In this document: positions 54,601 to 58,061 of the stretch, one piece after another
How the letters are laid out: every line of letters begins with the position of its first letter
Position numbering within the stretch: position 1 is the stretch's first letter
From: Bacteroidota bacterium
Lineage (GTDB): Bacteria; Bacteroidota; Bacteroidia; Bacteroidales; SZUA-534
Length of the DNA: 58,061 nucleotides
Reading direction: 5' to 3'
Assembly (NCBI GenBank): GCA_003250355.1
Contig: QKGS01000035.1
Coordinates: 1-58,061 of the forward strand
Position numbers and translations under genes: made by a program
The notes under the pieces: model-generated
The model's database searches: none
What the model was told of the DNA's origin: nothing
Seen by the model: only the letters and a program-made list of their open reading frames with translations

Positions 54601-55047
54601 ATAGTATTTGTAAGTATTTACCCTATCCATTCCTGCTTGCACCGAAATATCATTGAAATATGGAATTTGAACTAAAGTAAAGTCCTGAATATCCATTGTA
54701 TTTATAGTAATATCACCACTTTGAACCCTTATTTCAAGGTTATGATTACCTGCTTGGCTAAATTCAACAATTGCACTTATTGTGTGTGTTCCGACTGTCG
54801 GAATATCAATATTGTCAATCAAAATTTCATTACCGGCTAATAAACTTAAACTGGCATAATAGTAGGTAATTGTAACATCGAATGTTACTTTTTTTATTAA
54901 ACTACCACTAACATTATAGCTTAATGATAATGGATTTACTTGCTCAACTACTGTTGGTGTTGAAATAACCTGCGATTTAGAACTACTTACAGCTCCTAAT
55001 AAAATAAAAAAGAGCACAAGTGATTTTAATAATTTTCTTCTATTCAT
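51685..55047 (-). CDS. Secreted VCBS/FG-GAP, ASPIC/UnbV, Ig-like protein with T9SS sorting domain
   Basis: A large secreted protein of about 1120 residues. The ATG at 55047 is chosen because it directly begins a signal peptide (MNRRKLLK, hydrophobic core, end near SSKSQ). After an N-terminal beta region, many VCBS/FG-GAP units with calcium-type D-x-D-x-D-G loops follow (DINQDGYYD, DYDNDGDLD, DLDLDGDLD, DIDIDNDGDFD, DYNNDGFND, DFDMDGDID). Next come an ASPIC/UnbV-like block (DSVAIRWRNGE), two BIG2-like Ig domains (WVSSDTSVLKVSQDG; WSSLNTDVAMVDQNG), and a C-terminal type IX secretion sorting domain (IKMYPNPANDFVYF to the end). It is probably cell-surface attached via T9SS. Ligand unknown. Confidence 0.9.
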   Translation of the reverse strand: MNRRKLLKSLVLFFILLGAVSSSKSQVISTPTVVEQVNPLSLSYNVSGSLIKKVTFDVTITYYYASLSLLAGNEILIDNIDIPTVGTHTISAIVEFSQAGNHNLEIRVQSGDITINTMDIQDFTLVQIPYFNDISVQAGMDRVNTYKYYGPCVADINQDGYYDFIVVNHNIETNKLYWNNGNGTVTKHHQKLSRWYKEDLHGTSVADYDNDGDLDVISTKGGGNGTAPTYPDFWRNDNDTLVIVSESEIGFSNGARGRGARWMDLDLDGDLDFVLVNAPPLDLNEKPYQFFYKNKGDGTFEFTNVSGIENAKSDRALVTDLNGDNIDDIILYGWGLSVWQGNGDFTFTDITSKLPGQSTDYNYALACTDIDIDNDGDFDLYFAKGNSFGTGFSGPTVDYNPVNDRMDLKIGWIPGSFVSTFTADDAISFSGFNYDVRGTFIGGANNFPIVLGSKKDSTQTTIGDTLIITPDMAQGWPADISGNGIYFGYLGSGNWKSALVINGEIFWNLSYSIDSITTFTTEYKPENRNIKDVLLRNDGGTFTDVSDLWNIPLGGGHNGVQVADYNNDGFNDLFIHRWGHLKYHTSDLMLLNTGNGTFETITMHGAHDPLDKGHGDMGQSFDFDMDGDIDMLNGSDELGMWYLYENTYADSNNYSLVNVGYSPVSNVDQVSAEVILYTPNNEYRKRVGSSGEVYSQSLMNIVHFGLGKEDIVDSVAIRWRNGERMIIKNKSANMILDTRKVDPQSILLNLNSADVREGESIKLNVTVDPANAYQDVLWVSSDTSVLKVSQDGWITPVGTVGQSAVITASSKASSISASSNVTIVSWFEMLADTVIVTPASSTEVETYTIQLSYDIKPYDVNDKSVVWSSLNTDVAMVDQNGLVSIIAPGDAEIRATSKNGKYGLCSVTGLPIVPGSITFSNPDTYLNTNYISGDFIKIECSFAATTKKVVDGNGIKYWLREIDENGAVVSNKIFSDNSVYNKASGDSKGIIRLRSTTPSSELPQGHYYQLWISFYEVNGNLIECTQGISPITIENANVYVSEDSMNSIKMYPNPANDFVYFSGFPDANFTVTICTILGNKVIEQELTNYLPLSISSLKPDLYIVRIESQTVTKTMTLIIE

Positions 55048-55363
55048 AATGATTTTTTGCCGCAATATAGTACTAAGCATACATTTATTACAAAAAATAC
55101 ACATGACATAAACACGACATTGTTATTCTATTTTTAAAATACGCAATTTTTTTAAAAGCTGCTTGTTTTAGTCAATCCTTCAACAAAGTCTGCAAATATT
55201 GACACCTTACTCCAAGTTAATTGTCAATAGAATCAATTGCGCTATGTGCAGAAAGTTGCTAATGAATTAGGTAAATACCACCAAATGGAATAATCTTGAA
55301 TTGAAAATTTTGTTCATGATAATCTCACCTAAAAACTCCACCTCTTTACCAAAATATTTTTAC
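55048..55363. other. Intergenic region between the T9SS protein gene and purL
   Basis: No gene, RNA or strong repeat is recognised. It is AT-rich and must hold the divergent promoters of the T9SS protein gene and purL. The stretch 55165-55265 is somewhat less AT-rich but gives no recognisable translation on either strand. Confidence 0.5.
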
Positions 55364-55371
55364 TACCTTTG
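55364..55371 (+). promoter_or_regulatory. Bacteroidota -7 element (TACCTTTG) of purL
   Basis: TACCTTTG matches TAnnTTTG exactly and is followed by CGGC, 30 bases before the purL ATG. No clear TTG is seen at -33. Confidence 0.55.
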
Positions 55372-55400
55372 CGGCAAAATAATAAACGTTATTTCCTGTT

Positions 55401-58061
55401 ATGATTACACTCTTCAGAACGTCGGGCAATACGATAATTGCCGTGGGGACAACATCACCAATTGCAACAGCAGATATTCAAAAACTGGAATGGCTTTTCA
55501 GCAATGCAAAAAAGCTCGCCGAAACATCAATTACAGGCACATTTGTTGGCCCGCGTAAAGAGATGATTACTCCATGGAGTACCAATGCAGTAGAAATAAC
55601 TCAAAATATGGGTATTCAAGGCATTATCCGTATTGAAGAATTTTTCATTGCCAAATCTGACAAGCCCGATTTCGACCCAATGCTTAGCGCATTATACAAA
55701 GAAATAAATCAGGAAGTATTTACCATAAATATAGAGCCGACTCCGGTATTACCTATCAACGATATTGCAGCTTACAACAAACAAGAAGGGCTTGCTTTAA
55801 GCGACGACGAAATTAATTACCTTAACAGCCTTGCCCAAAAGCTTGGTCGCAAACTTACCGATAGTGAAGTATTCGGATTCTCGCAAGTTAACTCAGAGCA
55901 CTGTCGTCACAAAATTTTTAACGGTACGTTCATTATCGATGGTGAAGAGAAACCCTCATCGCTATTCAAACTTATAAAGAAAACAACCGAAACCAACCCC
56001 AACACGGTGGTATCGGCATATAAAGATAACTGCGCATTTATGCAAGGGCCTGTTGTTGAGCAATTTGCCCCGGCAACACAAGATAAACCCGATTATTTTG
56101 AAATAAAAGATTACGAATCGGTTATTTCGCTTAAAGCGGAAACACACAACTTCCCAACTACAGTAGAGCCTTTCAACGGTGCTGCAACAGGTGCGGGTGG
56201 TGAAATTCGCGACCGTATTGCAGGTGGTAAAGGTAGTATGCCAATTGCCGGAACTGCGGTTTATATGACATCGTACTCGCGCCTTGAAGACGGCCGTGAG
56301 TGGGAACAAGCTACCGAGGCTCGCCCTTGGTTATACCAAACTCCAAGCCAGATTCTTGTAAAAGCATCGAACGGAGCATCGGACTTTGGTAACAAATTCG
56401 GACAACCTCTTATTTGTGGTTCGGTTTACACTTTCGAGCATTTTGAAGCACAAAAGAAATTTGGCTTCGATAAAGTAATTATGCTTGCAGGTGGTGTCGG
56501 ATACGGTAAAAAGAAAGATGCCGAAAAAGCAGTACCACAAAAAGGCGACAAAGTAGTGGTAATGGGTGGAGATAACTACCGCATAGGTATGGGTGGCGGT
56601 GCCGTTTCTTCAGTTGATACAGGTGAGTTTGCCAGCGGAATTGAGCTTAACGCAGTTCAACGTTCGAACCCTGAAATGCAAAAACGGGTGGCTAATGCTT
56701 TACGTGCGCTTGCCGAACAAGATACTACTCCGGTAGTTTCAATGCACGACCACGGTGCCGGAGGCCACTTAAACTGTCTGTCGGAACTTGTTGAAGCAAC
56801 AGGCGGTAAAATTGAAGTTCGCAAACTTCCTATCGGCGACCCGACCCTTTCTGCAAAAGAGATTGCCGGAAACGAATCACAAGAGCGTATGGGGCTTGTA
56901 ATGAAGGAGAAAGACATTGCTCACCTTCAGAAAATTGCCGACCGCGAACGTGCCCCTATGTACGTTGTAGGTGAAACTACCGGCGATATGCAGTTTAGCT
57001 TTGTTGATGAAAAAGACGGCTCAAAACCGATTGACTTGCAACTACACGATATGTTCGGAAACCCTCCGAAAACCATAATGGAAGATAAAACCATTACCGA
57101 AGGATACAAAGCTCTTGAATACAACGAAACAAAAATTAAAAGCTATATAGAACAGGTTCTTCAACTTGAAGCTGTAGCCTGTAAAGACTGGTTAACCAAC
57201 AAAGTTGACCGTTCGGTAACAGGTAAAATTGCTTTACAGCAAAATGCCGGGCCGCTTCACTTACCGTTAAATAACTGTGGAGTAGTAGCTCTCGACTATC
57301 AGGGTAAAGCAGGTATTGCCACATCAATAGGTCATGCGCCTGCAAGTGCCATGATTGATTCGGCAAAGGGTTCACGCCTTGCAATAACAGAAACCCTTAC
57401 CAACATTATTTGGGCACCTATTAATCATAAAATTAAAGGTATATCGCTAAGTGCAAACTGGATGTGGCCTTGCCGCAACGAGGGTGAAGATGCTCGCCTG
57501 TACAAAGCTGTAGAAGCGGTAAGCAATTTCTGTATTGAGCTTGGCATTAACGTACCTACCGGTAAAGATTCACTCTCAATGACTCAGAAATATCCGAACG
57601 GCGAAAAAGTAATATCGCCGGGAACGGTTATTATTTCAGCATCGGGTGAAGTTACCGATGTTCGCAAACCTGTAACTCCTGTACTTAAAAATGTGGCGGG
57701 TTCTTCAATTTTATATATCGACTTATCGAAAGATGAGCGCAAACTTGGCGGTTCGGCTTTCGCCCAAATAGTGAACGGTCTTGGAACCGACTGCCCCGAT
57801 GTTACTGACTCTGCTTATTTAGCTACAGCTTTCAACGCTGTTCAGGACTTAATTGAAAATGAAGAGATACTTGCAGGTCACGATATTTCAACCGGTGGAT
57901 TCATTACTACTGTTCTTGAAATGGTATTTGCCGATAACAATTTAGGTGCAACTATTGACCTTACTGCAATTAACGAAAGCGATTTAGTAAAAGCACTGTT
58001 CTTCGAAAATCCGGGACTTGTAATTCAGGTTGCCGATGCTGACGATGTTATTGCTAAACTT
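55401..58061 (+). CDS. purL: Phosphoribosylformylglycinamidine synthase (large single-chain type), 3' end beyond window
   Basis: The reading frame is open from the ATG at 55401 to the window edge (887 codons; the full enzyme is about 1230-1300 residues). It converts FGAR, ATP and glutamine to FGAM in purine synthesis. The N-terminal domain starts MITLFRTSGNTIIAVG. The linker/FGAM-synthase part has FSQVNSEHCRHKIFNG, LKAETHNFPTTVEPFNGAA, TGAGGEIRDR, MHDHGAGGHLNCLSELVE, and later PTGKDSLSMTQKY and the GHDISTGGFITTVLEM block. The glutaminase domain lies outside the window. The size class is the single-chain PurL of proteobacteria and Bacteroidota, not PurLQS. Confidence 0.96.
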   Translation, partial: MITLFRTSGNTIIAVGTTSPIATADIQKLEWLFSNAKKLAETSITGTFVGPRKEMITPWSTNAVEITQNMGIQGIIRIEEFFIAKSDKPDFDPMLSALYKEINQEVFTINIEPTPVLPINDIAAYNKQEGLALSDDEINYLNSLAQKLGRKLTDSEVFGFSQVNSEHCRHKIFNGTFIIDGEEKPSSLFKLIKKTTETNPNTVVSAYKDNCAFMQGPVVEQFAPATQDKPDYFEIKDYESVISLKAETHNFPTTVEPFNGAATGAGGEIRDRIAGGKGSMPIAGTAVYMTSYSRLEDGREWEQATEARPWLYQTPSQILVKASNGASDFGNKFGQPLICGSVYTFEHFEAQKKFGFDKVIMLAGGVGYGKKKDAEKAVPQKGDKVVVMGGDNYRIGMGGGAVSSVDTGEFASGIELNAVQRSNPEMQKRVANALRALAEQDTTPVVSMHDHGAGGHLNCLSELVEATGGKIEVRKLPIGDPTLSAKEIAGNESQERMGLVMKEKDIAHLQKIADRERAPMYVVGETTGDMQFSFVDEKDGSKPIDLQLHDMFGNPPKTIMEDKTITEGYKALEYNETKIKSYIEQVLQLEAVACKDWLTNKVDRSVTGKIALQQNAGPLHLPLNNCGVVALDYQGKAGIATSIGHAPASAMIDSAKGSRLAITETLTNIIWAPINHKIKGISLSANWMWPCRNEGEDARLYKAVEAVSNFCIELGINVPTGKDSLSMTQKYPNGEKVISPGTVIISASGEVTDVRKPVTPVLKNVAGSSILYIDLSKDERKLGGSAFAQIVNGLGTDCPDVTDSAYLATAFNAVQDLIENEEILAGHDISTGGFITTVLEMVFADNNLGATIDLTAINESDLVKALFFENPGLVIQVADADDVIAKL

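Noticed and set aside
1-58061. tRNA, rRNA, integrase, transposase or phage genes
   Set aside because: None was recognised on either strand; the mobile-type signals are limited to the GxxExxY cassette, the decayed regulator and short repeats.

Overview
The window is typical of a member of the Bacteroidota, probably Bacteroidales or a relative from an anoxic or marine habitat. The evidence is a type IX secretion C-terminal domain, a DUF4270 lipoprotein next to a short GT5-only 'glycogen synthase', AT-rich intergenic DNA, lipoprotein and beta-barrel genes of Bacteroidota type, and several copies of the Bacteroidota -7 promoter element TAnnTTTG upstream of genes. TGA is used as an ordinary stop codon.

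Layout. 1-139 is the start of a PD-(D/E)XK/AAA-ATPase-like gene that runs off the edge. 172-4394 (minus) is a tungstate/molybdate-type ABC importer (ATPase, permease, binding lipoprotein) with an outer-membrane porin-like gene inside the operon. 4836-11922 (plus) holds housekeeping genes: panE, the short GT5 protein, a DUF4270 lipoprotein, glmS and an Ig-like lipoprotein. 11924-13528 is an outer-membrane barrel of Wzi/RemB type.

13724-43631 is a large surface-polysaccharide locus. A polyprenyl-phosphate sugar transferase on the plus strand faces about 27 tightly packed minus-strand genes. These encode glycosyltransferases, methyltransferases, hexapeptide acyltransferases, a Wzy-like polymerase, a Wzx-like flippase, a pyruvyltransferase, an FrhB-like iron-sulfur protein, two sulfotransferase-like proteins, an MBOAT/SGNH acyl-transfer pair, a fucosyltransferase-like protein, two paralogous GT-D-like proteins, a nucleotide-sugar dehydrogenase, and the GDP-L-fucose genes fcl and gmd. 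Together they suggest a fucose- and uronate-containing, probably acylated, sulfated and pyruvylated polysaccharide. The upstream end carries accessory DNA: an XPF/ERCC4-type nuclease, a decayed AlbA-type ATP-binding regulator, and a GxxExxY gene between fcl and gmd flanked by related short repeats.

43943-47840 (minus) contains an AAA_14/DUF4143 ATPase preceded by three 32-bp-period palindromic repeats, metK with a candidate SAM-II-like leader, and an AraC regulator. That regulator is divergent from a three-step sugar catabolic cluster (PfkB kinase, L-fucose/arabinose-isomerase-like protein, class II aldolase; 48068-51610). The window ends with a large T9SS-secreted VCBS/ASPIC/Ig protein (minus) and the first 887 codons of purL (plus).

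The most interesting places are the GxxExxY cassette, the repeats before the DUF4143 gene, the acyltransferase with one in-frame TGA, the metK leader, the GT-D-like paralogues, the aldo/keto reductase with a substituted catalytic lysine, and the isomerase-kinase-aldolase cluster.
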